Positions 1-11,959 of a DNA stretch of 64,000 nucleotides are shown one piece after another. The position numbers and the translations under genes were made by a program. This DNA is from Tamarix chinensis. Lineage: Eukaryota; Streptophyta; Magnoliopsida; Caryophyllales; Tamaricaceae. The first letter of the stretch is position 1, and each line of letters opens with the position of its first letter. The notes below the pieces were generated by a model. The model was not told the origin of the DNA, searched no databases, and saw only the letters and a list, made by a program, of their open reading frames with translations. The stretch covers positions 84,891,172 to 84,955,171 of the forward strand of contig CM060180.1 of assembly GCA_030549775.1 (NCBI GenBank). The letters run 5' to 3'.

Positions 1-311
1 AAAATTAGAGTTTAAAAAATATGCCTTTCTTGAAAAATAATTGATCGGTTTAGCCTATTAGTTGATTATTCTATAAAGGAATTGATCTATTCCCCTACCA
101 GTCAATATGTTTAGTTGAGTAAACACCCTTTTGTTAACATAAAGAACCAATTGATAGGTTCATGGAACTAGTTGATTGGTTTACCTAAAAAATTTGAAAA
201 TTTAACTTTCCACTATTATTCCAAATCAAAATTGCCTCAAACATAATCATAATACCAAATTAAAACCAAACACCTAAAATTGGCATAATTTCTCAATAGG
301 TTGTTACAACA
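1..311 (-). repeat. Partial LTR of a chromovirus, cut by the window edge
   Basis: On the reverse strand the pol remnant at 430-2585 is followed by a purine run (complement of 313-323, read AAAGGGGTAG) and then TGTTGTAACAACC. This is the usual layout of polypurine tract plus LTR start in Tekay/Del-type chromoviruses, whose LTRs begin TGTAACACCC or similar. The sequence from about 311 to the window start is therefore read as the first part of the 3' LTR. It contains several loose repeats of a TTGATNGGTTTA-like motif. The far end lies outside the window, so neither length nor target duplication can be judged. Confidence 0.55.
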
Positions 312-429
312 CTACCCCTTTAAAGAGGATCTATCCCCAAAGCCTAAAAACAATTGATTCATATTACTTATCACACAATAGGACCACATCAAATTCAAAT
401 CCAAGAAAAAATGATACTACATCCTTAAA

Positions 430-2585
430 GGAAAAGGATTACACTATGGTAGTGGAGTAAGAAAATAACTTTGGAAACTTAGCTCAAGTTTCCTTCTTGG
501 TCTCCCAAGTAGCCTCCTTTGTTCCAAGCTTAGACAAAAAGCCTTTACTAATGATATGGGTTTTGTAAACATCTCTATTTTCTTTATATCTAGTAAAATA
601 ACATGCGAAGGATTTTCCATGTACTTCCTCAATTGAGATATGTAAAAGATATTGTGCACATGCAATAATTCTATTAGTTGGGATATATGATATGAGACTT
701 CACCAATACGGTTTAAAATATTGTACGGTCTAAAATACCTCAGACCGAGCATACCCTTTCACCAAATCTCATGACTCTATTGGTGGGAGAGACCCTCAAA
801 AGGACTTTGTCACCAACCTCATAACCATTAGTCCATCATTTTAGATCTATGTAGCTCTTTTGTTGGTCCTGAACACTCTCATTTGGTCTTGATTCAAATG
901 GATATTCTTAGTAATCTCCTTAATCATTTAGGGTCCCGAAATGTACGTGTCACTGATGTAGTTCCAATAGGTGGGACTATGGCATTTTCTCTTATATAAG
1001 GATTCAAAAGGTTCCATATTAATGTTATCATGGTAGCTTTTGTTGTACGAGAGCTTGATCAAGTCTAGTCAATCTTCCCAACTGCTCTTAAAGTCTAACA
1101 CACATGCCTAAAGTATATTCTCAAAGGTTTAAATGGTTCTCTTTGTCTAACCATCCATTGCTAGGTAAATAGTAGTACTCATATTTTGTTGAGTACCAAC
1201 GTTAGCTTGTAACTTTTTCCAAAATTTTGATAAGAACCTAGAGTCTTGACCTGACATAATGTCCTTACGAATTCCATGTGATCTCACCATATGCATTTTG
1301 TAAGAGTTAGCTAGTTGCTCCATATTCCATGTCACCTTCATTAGGATGAACATAACCAACTTAGTTAGACAATCCATAACAACTTATATAGAATCAAATC
1401 CACTATGGGTCCCTAGAAGACTGACCACAAAGTCCATAGATATGATGCCCCACTTCCACTCAAGAACTTTTAATTGTTACACTAGCCCTATCAGTCTCTT
1501 TTACTCAATCTTAACCTTCTAATAGGTCAAACATTGGGCAATAAATTCTATCACTTACATTTTCATACGGGGCCACCAATATACATTCTTCAGATCCTTC
1601 TCCCCACTAGGGTTGATATAATAAGGAGTACATTTTCCTTCCTCAATAATTCTTCTCTTAAGCTCAACACACCACTATAGTACACAAAACCTACCATAGT
1701 ATCTTTTACGACTAGCCTTGTGGATTTAGAATCCTTTAGCTCTGTCTTCTATAATACTAGCCTTGTTTTCTTTTATGCTTAACATCACCGAGTATTTCTA
1801 TAAAGATTGAAAGTATAATGGTGAGTGCACTCATTCTTACCCCTAAATTACCAATGGTTATCATCTCGATCTCCAACTCCACAATTTCTTAGCACAACTT
1901 ATCTAAGATCCTAATCGTGCTTAAAGAATGTGACATCTTTTTTCTAAGTGAATTTGCCTCCATATTAGCTTTACCCTCATTGTATGTTAAATCTAGGTCA
2001 CAATCCTTGATCGAACAAGTCATTTATGCTTGTCAACAAATGATAGTTCTTGATCATTACCTTATTCAAACCTCAGTAGTTGATGCACAACCTCTAGCTC
2101 CCATCCTGATTTCTCATAAATAGGGCTGGTGCTCCCCAAGGCTATATACTTGGTTTAATGTAAGCCTTATCCAAAAGCTCCTCCTATTAAGCCTTGATTT
2201 ATTTCATCTTTGTAGGTGCTATATTCATTGGGGCTTTAGATACTTGCTCTTTCTTTGGCTACAAGTCCACAATGAAATCGTTTCCTAAATAGGTGGAATT
2301 TCCTTTCTCCTTAAGTAATACATTAGGATACTCATGGACCACTACTATTTATTCCAATGGTAACTTAGTTACTTCAATGTCTCAGATACTATATAGGTAG
2401 AGTGGATACCCTTTACGAAAAAGGTTTCTTATCACGATTGCTGACATAATACTCGTACTTGCAAAACCACACATTTTTAATCGATCAATGCTCTGTACTT
2501 TCCCAACATATCCATCCTAACAATCACATCAAAATCAAGTAATTTGAGTTCTATGATGTCTTCTTGGATTGAGTGGTTATGAAAG
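430..2585 (-). pseudogene. Chromovirus (Tekay-like) pol remnant with chromodomain
   Basis: This is a decayed Ty3/gypsy polyprotein, originally protease, reverse transcriptase, RNase H, integrase and chromodomain. Reading from 2585 downward: protease C-terminus (DFDVIVRMDMLGKY, about 2450-2550); RT N-terminus (SKAPMNIAP, ELLDKAYIKPS, PWGAPALF, LNKVMIKNY, about 2010-2290); RNase H tail (NEGKANMEANSLRKK, about 1930-2000); integrase core (1147-1377, opening MDCLTKLVMF and ending TIYLAMDG, where the family has a ..TDG motif); integrase C-terminus (VGDKVLLRVSPTNRVMRFG, about 750-820); and a chromodomain tail in a shifted frame (TKEATWETKK, about 480-530). The RT catalytic core and most of RNase H are missing. 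Stops and frameshifts are numerous. Domain identification is by recognition of conserved motifs; the Tekay label is inference. Confidence 0.85.
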
Positions 2586-2639
2586 CTACATTCTCATCAT
2601 CTATGAGAGATTTTTCTATACCTTCCTTTTCTCCCATTT

Positions 2640-3375
2640 CTACCACATATTCAACTACTTTCTATTATCTATACGAAGTTGAAGATTTTAGATATAGATG
2701 CTTCTTTTATCTTTCATCCATTCCTTCTTCCAGATTTGACTGAAGAACCATGAGATCTCTAAAGATTTCTTTAGTTCATCAATTATGAGTTCATCTAGAA
2801 TATTTTCTCTTCATTGGAAGTCACTTTACACACTCCTTTTTATGATCTCGAAATATTTTTATCCCTTGTTCTTCTTTTAAAATATCATTCCCTAAGTCTT
2901 TGATGTTGTTAAAAATGGAAGTGATTTAGTTTCTTAAGTTATTAATGCTTTCACCTCACTTAATACAGAATAATTCATACTCTTAAGTGTGAAGAGTGAT
3001 TCTATAAACTTTCACTTGCTTGGTCTGTTCATAAGCAAGGATGATATTTTCCCATATCTTTTTTGTAGTAGTACATGACTAGATATGGTGGTACTCTATT
3101 TCGACAAGACCAAAATAAAGGATCATGATGGATTTATCATTATGATTAAACTTTCTCTTTTCTACTTCAGCAACCATATGCCTCAACTTTTGAACTAGTT
3201 CACCATTGATCTTTTTCACAATCTTGATTGACCCTTTATTGAAAATTTTCTATAAACCATAGTCTTATGATTTTATGAAGAGCATCATTTGGCTCTTCTA
3301 ATAAATAAACTTCCCAGCATTGAAGAATAGTAGTTTTGTGGTGGCAATGCCTTTATTCAAACTAATTGAATCCAT
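2640..3375 (-). pseudogene. Ty1/copia gag (UBN2-type) remnant
   Basis: From an ATG at 3375 the reverse strand reads MDSISLNKGIATTKLLFFNAGKF, the typical start of copia gag proteins (DUF4219/UBN2 family), which form the retroelement's virus-like particle. Later pieces in shifting frames include KGSIKIVKKINGELVQKVE, MWENIILAYERTKQVK and SIFNNIKDLGNDI, all in the order expected for UBN2. The reading frame is broken repeatedly. No copia protease, integrase or RT was recognised beside it. Instead it runs into the gypsy protease at about 2585-2640, so two elements are joined here. The family assignment is fairly secure; whether a whole copia element was once present is unknown. Confidence 0.75.
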
Positions 3376-3972
3376 AACTTGGATTATTGAATCCTTTGTA
3401 GGAACTATAGAGGGGGTGCATAAGGTTTAAGGTAATGGAAATGGAAAATAAAAATTTACACATAACTCATAGTAGTTCAAGAGTAAATTACTATACACTT
3501 CCGCTACTAAAAGTTTCTACCTTTTAGATTTTAAATATGTGGTGCATTTTTATCAATGATCACATTTCTTTAATTTTATGTGCCTTATAATGTTAATGAC
3601 CCTATAATAAATATCATAAAACATAAAATATTTATATTCTCTATACTCATAGTAAGAATCTCTCAAGAATGATAAAAAAAACACTGACTAACCCATTTGT
3701 ATTAAATTATGTATGGTCCTTGTTATTACAATTGGTTCACACAAAAAATCAGGAAATGAAAGTCTATGACTTTGATTAGATGTAATATAGCTCTATGTAA
3801 TAAGATATCTTATAGTTATAGTGCAATTCTAGCTATGAAAAGTAAGTAATTAACACTTTTCGATGAAAACAAAGGATTTGAAAGTTATGATAGCCTTATA
3901 TGAGAAATTGAAAGATTGAGAGAGTAGATGATTAATTTCACAATAAATATAGTTGAAAATTTGTGTATTAAA
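3376..3972. other. AT-rich stretch without recognised feature
   Basis: No coding similarity, terminal motif or tandem repeat was recognised between the copia gag start and the lone LTR. Confidence 0.5.
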
Positions 3973-4960
3973 TGTTGTAGGAGCAGACACTCAAGAATTA
4001 ACATTCATAATTATGCAACTAATTATTTGTCATTTGGAAAATGTCATCTACAAATTTAAATACCAATAAATGGTTACATTGCTAAAAACATACCAAGCAA
4101 GCAACTAAGTGTCTACGTGCATGAGCATGGCATACATGGAATGATGACTACATACATAGGGGAATTTATTTTCATAGTTTTTGAGCATTATTAAGTAATT
4201 TAGATAATTTATTAATTAATTGTTAAAGTTGGATAATAAAGTTAGCATAATGGTAGCATAATATCTTTTGTCTTGGAATCTTTTGAATTATGCTTTACCT
4301 AGTGGTGGATTGTTAAAGAGTTAACATGATTGTCGAGAATAGACATGATGATTTGAATTAAATTTGAAGATCAACATTGAAGTAAAAAACAAGTGAATTA
4401 TGTGTGAGTTCAACCTTAGGCAAATCGAATCTATCTAAATGGTTTAGCTTGAAAGTTTTAATCTCTTCGTCTATGTGAATTAGAGATTAATCCATATATA
4501 TTTGAATATTCTTAATCCATATTTTCCTTTTATAATCACCAACAAAATCCTATAAAAATTTTAAGTAAAACCAAGCCATAAATTGGTATATAAAATCTAA
4601 GCCCTCTAAACCCTCCATTCAAAACCCTAACCCTTCCATAACTACCAAATGCAAGCTTATTCATTTATTTCAAACCAAACCCTAACCCTAAACCCTGACT
4701 CTAACTATCATACAAACCGTAAAATTAAAAATCATCATCATCATTCCATCACTGAATTCATATGCTAATTAGTACATTCTATTTGAACCATCATTATTGT
4801 TAAACCATAGTCAACTAATCCTACCTTTCTTATTCTAATCATCAACATCAAGTTTCCATCCCATTCGAGTATTTTAAAACCTAATACGTCATCACCAAAT
4901 CATCGTCTTCTCAAGAATAACATATTTGAATCAATGAAAATATAATTGTTCTTGAAGTAG
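3973..4960 (+). repeat. Lone LTR of the gypsy family found at 12-18 kb
   Basis: It starts TGTTGTAGGAGCAGAC and then follows, in order and orientation, the LTR at 17647-18650. Matching blocks include ACTCAAGAATT, TGGTTACATTGCTA, a CATGCATGG-type segment, the AACCCTAACCC run (4620-4700) and the ATCATCATC block near 4728-4745. The usual ACACACATCA end is not visible; the match fades near 4960, just before CACTA coding sequence begins. No pol sequence of this family lies beside it, so it is a solo or truncated LTR. The end coordinate is approximate. Confidence 0.6.
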
Positions 4961-4989
4961 TTTTTGGGTATAGAAATATAATAAAGCTA

Positions 4990-7035
4990 TTACTAACGGA
5001 GGTTGGCCATTCTCCGAAGAAGGAATCTTTTGTGGGGCAACTGATTTGTCAGATTTAGCTCTCTTTCCTTTAGCAGTTCCCTCTTTTGTGTTGCTCATTC
5101 TAATAGTACCTCTCTTTTCTTTACAAATAGGTACAATCTTCTTTTTTTATTCCTTTTTTGATTCCTTAATTTATAATAATAAAAAAAATATGTATTCAGC
5201 ATATATATATGAAAAGTTATAAATAGTGTAACTACTAAACAAGGTCTAATGAAGATATTGAATGTGATTAACTCTTTATTAGTGAGACATAACTGATTCA
5301 CAGGCCAAGACACGAAGCTTCCATAAGCTTCTAACACTCTGGTAGCCTCATCACCCTCTTTATAACAAGGCAAGGGCGCACTGCCAATGACTGGAGTGTC
5401 AATATTCACCGGCTTTGTATTTAGGACTAAGTTCTACCCATGGACTGTTTGTGTTTGGGTATTGTGATTGATGCCTACCCTTCCTTTCACCAAAAGAATT
5501 GAAAGGTCATTTGCTTATATGTCACAGTTATGGAAACCCTAAATGAAAATATTACACATTATAAATTATTTATTACACCGAATACATTTCATAACAATTC
5601 ATAATTTCTAATGCTTACCTTGGGAAGAGAAGAAAGATGTGCATCAGCTTCACAAATATCTCTGACATTATTTATATTGGATATGTGAAGCTGATCATGG
5701 TTAAATAAATCAGATGGCTTATATCCTTGAGATTTAATAAATGAATACTCTTGCCCCATTTTTTCCATCCATTCAAATGCCATGTTCACTTTTAGGTGAG
5801 GATGGCCACTTGCTCATTAGTGTTACGAGAACCACGAGATCGACCATGTACACTCTTTCTTGTAACACCTAATCCAAGACCCCTGTGTCTTTTAGAGTGT
5901 TCTATAATTTCTATAGCCTAGGACACAATGTTATATTGGTCCACCCTCTCCTCACCATCTAACGATTGAAGTTCGTCTTGTAACGTATACAATATATGTA
6001 AATTTAGCTTATAGGAATAAGTATAATACAATATTTTTCTAAAATAAAACTAAGTACAGTTCTAAATATCTACAAAATTACAATTTTTTTGCTGAAACAT
6101 CTACATCTTCATTAATATATCCATCTCTTGTTACTCTAGCCTTCTTCCATAATGTACGAATATTGATGGGCGAGGTACATGGATCCAAGTCTTAGGCTAG
6201 GAGCTATAAATAAAAAATATTCATAATTCAGAATATTAGTTTAAAGTTCGACATTTCATTTAAATAGATAAATCATAAGTGCATACCCACTCCTCTCCAT
6301 GGCCTGCATAGCCTTTGGGAGCCATATTATGCTAGTGTTTATTCTACCCCACAATCTCTTTCTTTTTGGCACTTTTTCCTTTGTTACAAACCAAAACATA
6401 GTCACATGATTATTTAAATATTAAGCATAATATGGAGATTCAAATTTTTAATTGTTATCTAAGAAATACCTTAAAATACCCTATAAGACGATATGCAATA
6501 AATCGGTTTCAACATTCTTGATTAATGAAACCATATCGTTTGGGTGGGTGCCAAAGAGAACCATCCCTCTTTGAGTACATTTTCCTACGAGCTAAGTATG
6601 ACCTAAATGTTCTTATACGCTCCCCACAATATCTAAGAAGCCATTTTTCTTACTCTCCGAGACATTAAACACACTCTACAAAATAAAACGTATAGATGTA
6701 TACCAATATTAATGTATTAAAATTAATAACATTTGACATACAAAAATGATTACATAAAATAGCATATTTATCGTGATTTCCTACCAAATATGCTTCATAT
6801 GACCCTTTAGAACCTACTTCCAATGATTATAGGAGATAGGAAAACTATTATACCTCATGAGTGAAATGTACATCAAGAACATTTCTGTGTAAGGGCCAAT
6901 GGGAAGATTGTAAGTATTCCATCCCAACTCGACTAGTTCTCCTTTATTCCTCATGTCTGTGATGATTCTCATAATGGTAGATCCTCTTCTCCCTTCTTCA
7001 TCACTACTGTCCTTATCAATGTTTTTATTGGCCAT
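4990..7035 (-). pseudogene. CACTA second gene (Transposase_24-type)
   Basis: This resembles the accessory protein of plant CACTA elements (Transposase_24, Ptta/En/Spm family), thought to act as a DNA-binding partner of the transposase. An ATG at 7035 begins MANKNIDKDSSDEEG. The domain follows: GRRGSTIMRII, then LPIGPYTEMFLMY and FPISYNHWK (6814-7000), then WLLRYCGERIRTFRSYLARRKMYS (about 6540-6670), LPKAMQAMERSGY (about 6290-6340), a glycine/arginine piece GLGLGVTRKSVHGRSRGS (about 5820-5890) and FEWMEKMGQEYSFIK (about 5730-5780). A later segment, APLPCYKEGDEATRVLEAYGSFVSWP (5290-5390), matches the C-terminal (DUF8039-like) region, and a basic KGKRAKSDKS tail lies near 5050. Introns are likely; some stops may fall in them, but several are true lesions. 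Confidence 0.7.
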
Positions 7036-7479
7036 ATCTCTACAAAAAATCAATAAATAATTTATGTTAGAATGTTTTGTATTGACCATAATGTACCAAT
7101 ATATTATCAATACAATAAATATCCTATCTTGAATATTGAAAAATGCATATAAAAAAACCAACACACGTATCATATGTTACAATATTATTACCCTCATTAC
7201 CTTCTTTTTCTTCTTTTTTTCCCCTTATTTTCGAATTAGTTTCAAGATCTGATACCTATATTATTCATGATGATTATCCCGGACATTTATTTCCTCTTTA
7301 ATTTTATTATTATCATCATTCAATAATTGATGCACTTGTATAGCTAAGACACGCTCTTTATTTCAATTGGCATCATTTTCATTGTCACATTCATTGGCAT
7401 TTCTTTTCTTTATAAATAGTACCACATACTATATGTTATCAGCAGGATTAGTGACATAGAATACTTGTGTCACTTCTGA
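7036..7479. other. Spacer between the two CACTA genes
   Basis: AT-rich, with TTATTATTATC-type runs around 7300. No coding similarity seen. Confidence 0.5.
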
Positions 7480-9581
7480 TGCTAAGATGAATGGTCTTGT
7501 TTATGCCTTTCCCTATAGAGATTTACTATTCTGAATCCATCTTTGTATCTAACCCCATAGATATTCTCAACCCATCTGCAGCTGAATATAGAAACTTTAA
7601 AAACAGTGTAATGTAACTCCGATATATCTTCAATCACACCATAATAGTTCATATCTGCATAAGTTGGATTCTTGTCTTTTGCACTAGCAACATGGATTGT
7701 CTCAACCACTAAAATCACCCCACTATTTTGCATTGTACTCTTCTCATCTTGCTCTTTTATATAAAAGTGTAATCATTGATCACATAACGGTTATATGAAA
7801 AAACTTCATAACCAGGTTTCTCATACAACTAATGCACGGTTTCAGAAATTGAATTTGGGGAATTTCTGATTAGTGGAATGATATGATCTCTTATCAAATC
7901 GATAAAGGAAAGATTATGTTTATGGATAATCCATTTCTCAGTATTTGATGAATTTTCAATCTATAAAGAAATCACATGTTCTTCAATGTATGGCTGAATA
8001 TCATCATTGTTGTGTAATACATATAGATGTTATTTACGGAATATGTCAGGGTCTACACGCCCCAACTTTTTTCCCTTAATACCCTGCCCTTTATTTTTGC
8101 ATGCATGTTGAGACTTAGGAATACTAAGAGCTTTAGCATTTGACAAGCATTTTGTGTAAAACTCAATTGCCTCTTCCACAAGGTAACTCTCAATAGTGCA
8201 TATTTCTGGCTGATATTGATTCTTCATATAACCATTATCAACTTCATAAACCATTGAAAGGGGAACATCCAATGCCTATGAATAGGTTCTAGCATCTTTA
8301 TCTCATATATTAGATAAACTGTTAGATGTATCATAATGTCAAAGAATGAAGGTGGAAAATACATTTTAAGCTAGCACAAAGTAATCAAAATCCCTCTTTG
8401 TAATGCATCCAAACTATCAGGATGTATGACTTTAGAGTAGACAGCATTAAAGAACTAACAAAGCCTTGTGATAGTGATGTGAACACGCTTTGGCAAAATT
8501 CCACATAGCTATCGGTAACAAGTACTGCATCAAAATATGACAATCATGAGACTTCATGTTAATTAATTTCAACTCTTTCATCGACATGAGCCTTCTGACA
8601 TTTGAACAATACCCTTCTAGAACCTGGACGCAATGAAAGAATTAGCAAAATCAAATTTTCTCTATTCTAGAAAGAGTATGACACGCCAGTGGTAAATATG
8701 TTATTGTTCCATTGTCTTGTAGTGCCAAATGCCATCCAATACCCATTTGTTGTATATGCATTCAAGCATAGATGCCATCTTAAGTCTTGAGTGGAACATT
8801 AAGTAATGTACCAACAATATAGTCACATATATTTTTCTTAGTATAATAGGAAAATACCATAACACCTTAGTAGGCACCTTCTTCTTCTCGTATCGTGGTG
8901 CTTTGCATTCAGGATTAGGACAACTATCCAAAGGTGAATTGTCATTGCGATAGAAAATAAAATCATTAGGGTATACATGTATCTTCTCATAACTCATACC
9001 CATAGCGAATAGAATATTCTTCACTTCATTGGAACAATTAGATGAAACGTTGTCATTAGGAAGCATATCATTTACAAGTGACAATAATTCCACGAATCTC
9101 TTATCACTCCATCCGTTATATGCCTTTAAGTTGTACAACCATAAAGTAGAAGATAATCGAGTAAATGTCTTACAATCACCGTACAAAGGTTTCTCCGAAT
9201 CATTCAATAGGTTCTTGAACATTTTGGGACAATCTCAAACATTTCCTAAACCTTTTGAGTCATCTCCTCTAATAAATGTCCCTTATAGTTATCAAATGAT
9301 GATCTACTACTATCCGTTCTAACATTGTCATTATAATATTTAGACTTTGTTTCTCCATGCCATATAAAAAAAGTGTAACTTAAATCAATTCTATACATAA
9401 ACAAATGATCTCTCAAATCATTAGCGTTGACACGCTGAATATAAGTATAGTTCAAACAAGGAAAGACTATTCTACTAGAGTCCCAAGCATGTTCAACTAC
9501 AAACTTGATGAAAAACTCCACTCCTTTATATTCTCTAGATAGATGATTTGTACACAATAGTTTCCAATCCATAGTTTCCAA
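7480..9581 (-). pseudogene. CACTA transposase (TNP2 with DUF4218 and DUF4216), internally deleted
   Basis: Starts METMDWKLLC at 9581 with a transposase-associated N-terminal domain, including EFFIKFVVEHA, CLNYTYIQ and SYTFFIWHGE (9246-9581). The TNP2 N-terminus follows (8860-9222: FKNLLNDSEKPLYGDCKTFTRLS, YEKIHVYPNDFIFYRND, CPNPECKAPRY, KVPTKVLWYFP). The catalytic middle of TNP2 is absent. The reading resumes near 8650-8760 with GIWHLALQDNGTITYLPLACHTLSR, then SMKELKLINMKSHDCHILMQYLLP (about 8515-8600). DUF4218 runs to about 8030 (MVYEVDNGYMKNQYQPE, ESYLVEEAIEFYTKCLSN) and DUF4216 occupies 7482-7733 (SGVILVVETIHVASAKDKNP, YYGVIEDISELHY). Such proteins cut and paste CACTA elements; this copy cannot, because the core is missing and the frame is broken. 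Confidence 0.88.
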
Positions 9582-10559
9582 TCTAGATATATCCCATGCA
9601 AAATCAATTATTAAAAATTGATTGAATTATACTGTTAATAATTCACAAATCACTCATGCTTAGGAAGAATTAATCTCAAATGTAACATGCTTTTCTATAT
9701 ATATATAGACACAAATAATGATATTAATACACAATGAAACTGCTCAGACTTAGAAACATTTCATATACATATACATACATACACATGTAGCAAAACCTTG
9801 TACAATGGTTCAAATTACAAAAGATATATATACTTCCGGATGTAAGCAATAGCAGCACTATATACATCAAAAGGTTTTAGCAACCCAAATACCTAATAAA
9901 CAAAAACTCATAACCCTAAAACTAAATCACCCGGTAGCCATATTGATCCTAACTAATAACTATAACTTTGAAAGTCTACTCATCATGATATATCATCTAA
10001 TCCCTAATATCATCGCAAGAGAGTCTACTCACATATACTTTAGGGTAATCGAGGTGGATACTAGGAGGCTAACTATGACAAAACCTCCACTTATATTTAA
10101 TGATGTGGCTAATGCATAAGGCTCTATCTGAGGCTGGGTCAACAGAAGGTGATGCAATTTGAAATGGAAGGGGTGATAGGATGATGCACTTGCTTACAAT
10201 CGACCTAGCTCATTGTATAAATATATCACATGAGTCCGTAGATTTGTATATGGAACCATATGAAAATATGGTGGAGGGTATGTCATCTCACTACCTACAT
10301 ATGAGAACCACTAAATCTTATCATCAAGGTTGTTCTTGAGAGGATCTAAATTACAGAATATGTAAGCTGATCTTCAACTAGTTGGACAAATCATAAATAT
10401 ATTATACTAGATCTTAACCAACTATGTAAACCTAACAACATCAAAGTATTTAAAATAAGGACATAATCTTTAGTTATATATTTAACATACTGACTAAACC
10501 ACAAACTATCATCAAATCGCTCAAGCTACTCATAGTTAAATCAAGTAGATATTAATAAG

Positions 10560-10560
<1 letters not shown>
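9582..10560. other. CACTA leader region, no gene seen
   Basis: This lies upstream of the transposase start on the reverse strand and inside the CACTA element. It is AT-rich with short CATATACATACA-like runs near 9770. No conserved coding block was recognised. Confidence 0.5.

Positions 10561-10563
<3 letters not shown>

Positions 10564-10594
<31 letters not shown>
10564..10594. repeat. (AT)n microsatellite
   Basis: Uninterrupted AT dinucleotide run of about 31 bases, directly before the 200-bp tandem array. Confidence 0.95.
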
Positions 10595-10599
<5 letters not shown>

Positions 10600-10605
10600 G
10601 TAAAA

Positions 10606-11160
10606 CCTAGCTAATTATAATTAAACCCTAATAACTCCTATATTATTATTATTATTATACACAATTATTCCTATCTGTTGAATATTTCACTTTTATATTT
10701 AGTATAATAAACACTAAACCCTAACCCTAACCCATGCCCTAACCCTATCCCCAACCCCAATAAATTATAATAAAAACTAACCCTAAACCTCCTTAGATAA
10801 TGATCCTAAACCTAGCTAACTATAATTAAACCCTACTAAATCCTATATTATTATTATTATACACAATTATTCCTATCTATTTAGTTTTTACTTTTATATT
10901 TAGTATAATAAATGCTTAACCCTAACACTAACCCTAGCCCTAACCCTAACCCTAATAAATTATAATAAAAACTAACCCTCAACCATATAAGATAATGATC
11001 CTAAACCTAGCTAACCATAATTACGCCCTAATATATAAATCCTATATTATCATTAATATTACTAATATTATTGTTGTTGTTGTTATTATTATTATTACTA
11101 TTACTATTATACACAATTATTTCTCTCTATTTAATTATTCACTTTTATATATTCTTTATT
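10606..11160. repeat. Three-copy tandem repeat, about 200 bp, with CCCTAA runs
   Basis: The unit starts CCTAGCTAA at 10606, 10811 and 11006, giving periods of 205 and 195 bp. Each unit carries, in order, AATTAAACCCTA or a variant, TCCTATATTATTATT, TACACAATTATT and CACTTTTATATTTAGT or a variant. The first two then have a run of CCCTAACCCTAA and AATAAATTATAATAAAAACTAACCCT, and end in GATAATGATCCTAAA. The third copy lacks the CCCTAA run and its centre has drifted into TTGTTGTTATTATT. The CCCTAA blocks are at about 10710-10755 and 10918-10955. Confidence 0.9.
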
Positions 11161-11564
11161 TTCTGTATCTATTTCATCCTCATTAAATAAAATTCATTAA
11201 CATATGCATCCCTAATTGAAATTTTCATTTAATGATCTGCATATGTAAAATATATTTTCATTTCATTTAATGACATTTCCTATATATTATATGCATCCTA
11301 TATAGAGTTTTTATGAGTGAAATTATTAATAATTTGAAGTATTTTATTTCTCTAGCTTCATGTATAATTCTACACTCATGCATGTTATAAATATATGTGT
11401 GAAGGTCAGGACCAACACATGCATTTGTTAATATATAATAGTATTGTATTAAATTCAACAATGACCAACAACATTTTTCACCAACATATTCAACGACACA
11501 TTTTTGAGTGACAAAGTACAATTTTTCAATAACAAACAACGCAACCTTATATCAACATGCATGC

Positions 11565-11601
<37 letters not shown>

Positions 11602-11929
11602 AAGAGAAAAAGCTACAAGTAGAAGAACAAAAACATACGTAAAAGTAGCAGTAACGAGCAAGAAAACCAATGGTGAGCAGGTGGAGAGCGGCAACCTACC
11701 ACAAACACGGTGGAGGAAGAAAGTACAAGTGCTCGCTAGGTTCAGAAGAATGATAACACCTACAAAGCTGAGAATGGAAGAGGTGTGGGGCTAAAGGGGA
11801 AAGGAGAGTTGGCAGTGCGAAAGAGAACAAGTGGTGGTTTCCCTTACTTGAGAGGAGCTAGAGTGGTTGTGCATAGTGTGGTGGTGCAAGGGTTTGCAAG
11901 AGAAGGAGAGTAAGAGAGGGAAAATGTAG
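11161..11929. other. CACTA leader, no gene seen
   Basis: Includes an (AT)n run at 11569-11599. The short open frames on both strands (for example 11504-11794) span this repeat and show no conserved motif. Confidence 0.5.
11569..11599. repeat. (AT)n microsatellite
   Basis: AT dinucleotide run of about 31 bases within the CACTA leader. Confidence 0.95.
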
Positions 11930-11959
11930 AGTCTAAAATGTTTTGCCTGAAACAAAACT

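Noticed and set aside
10700..10960. True telomere or chromosome end
   Set aside because: The CCCTAA runs are short, broken and embedded in a 200-base tandem unit inside a transposon.
10995..11186. Isoleucine-rich open frame
   Set aside because: Falls in the third unit of the 200-base tandem repeat and is pure ATT/AAT coding.
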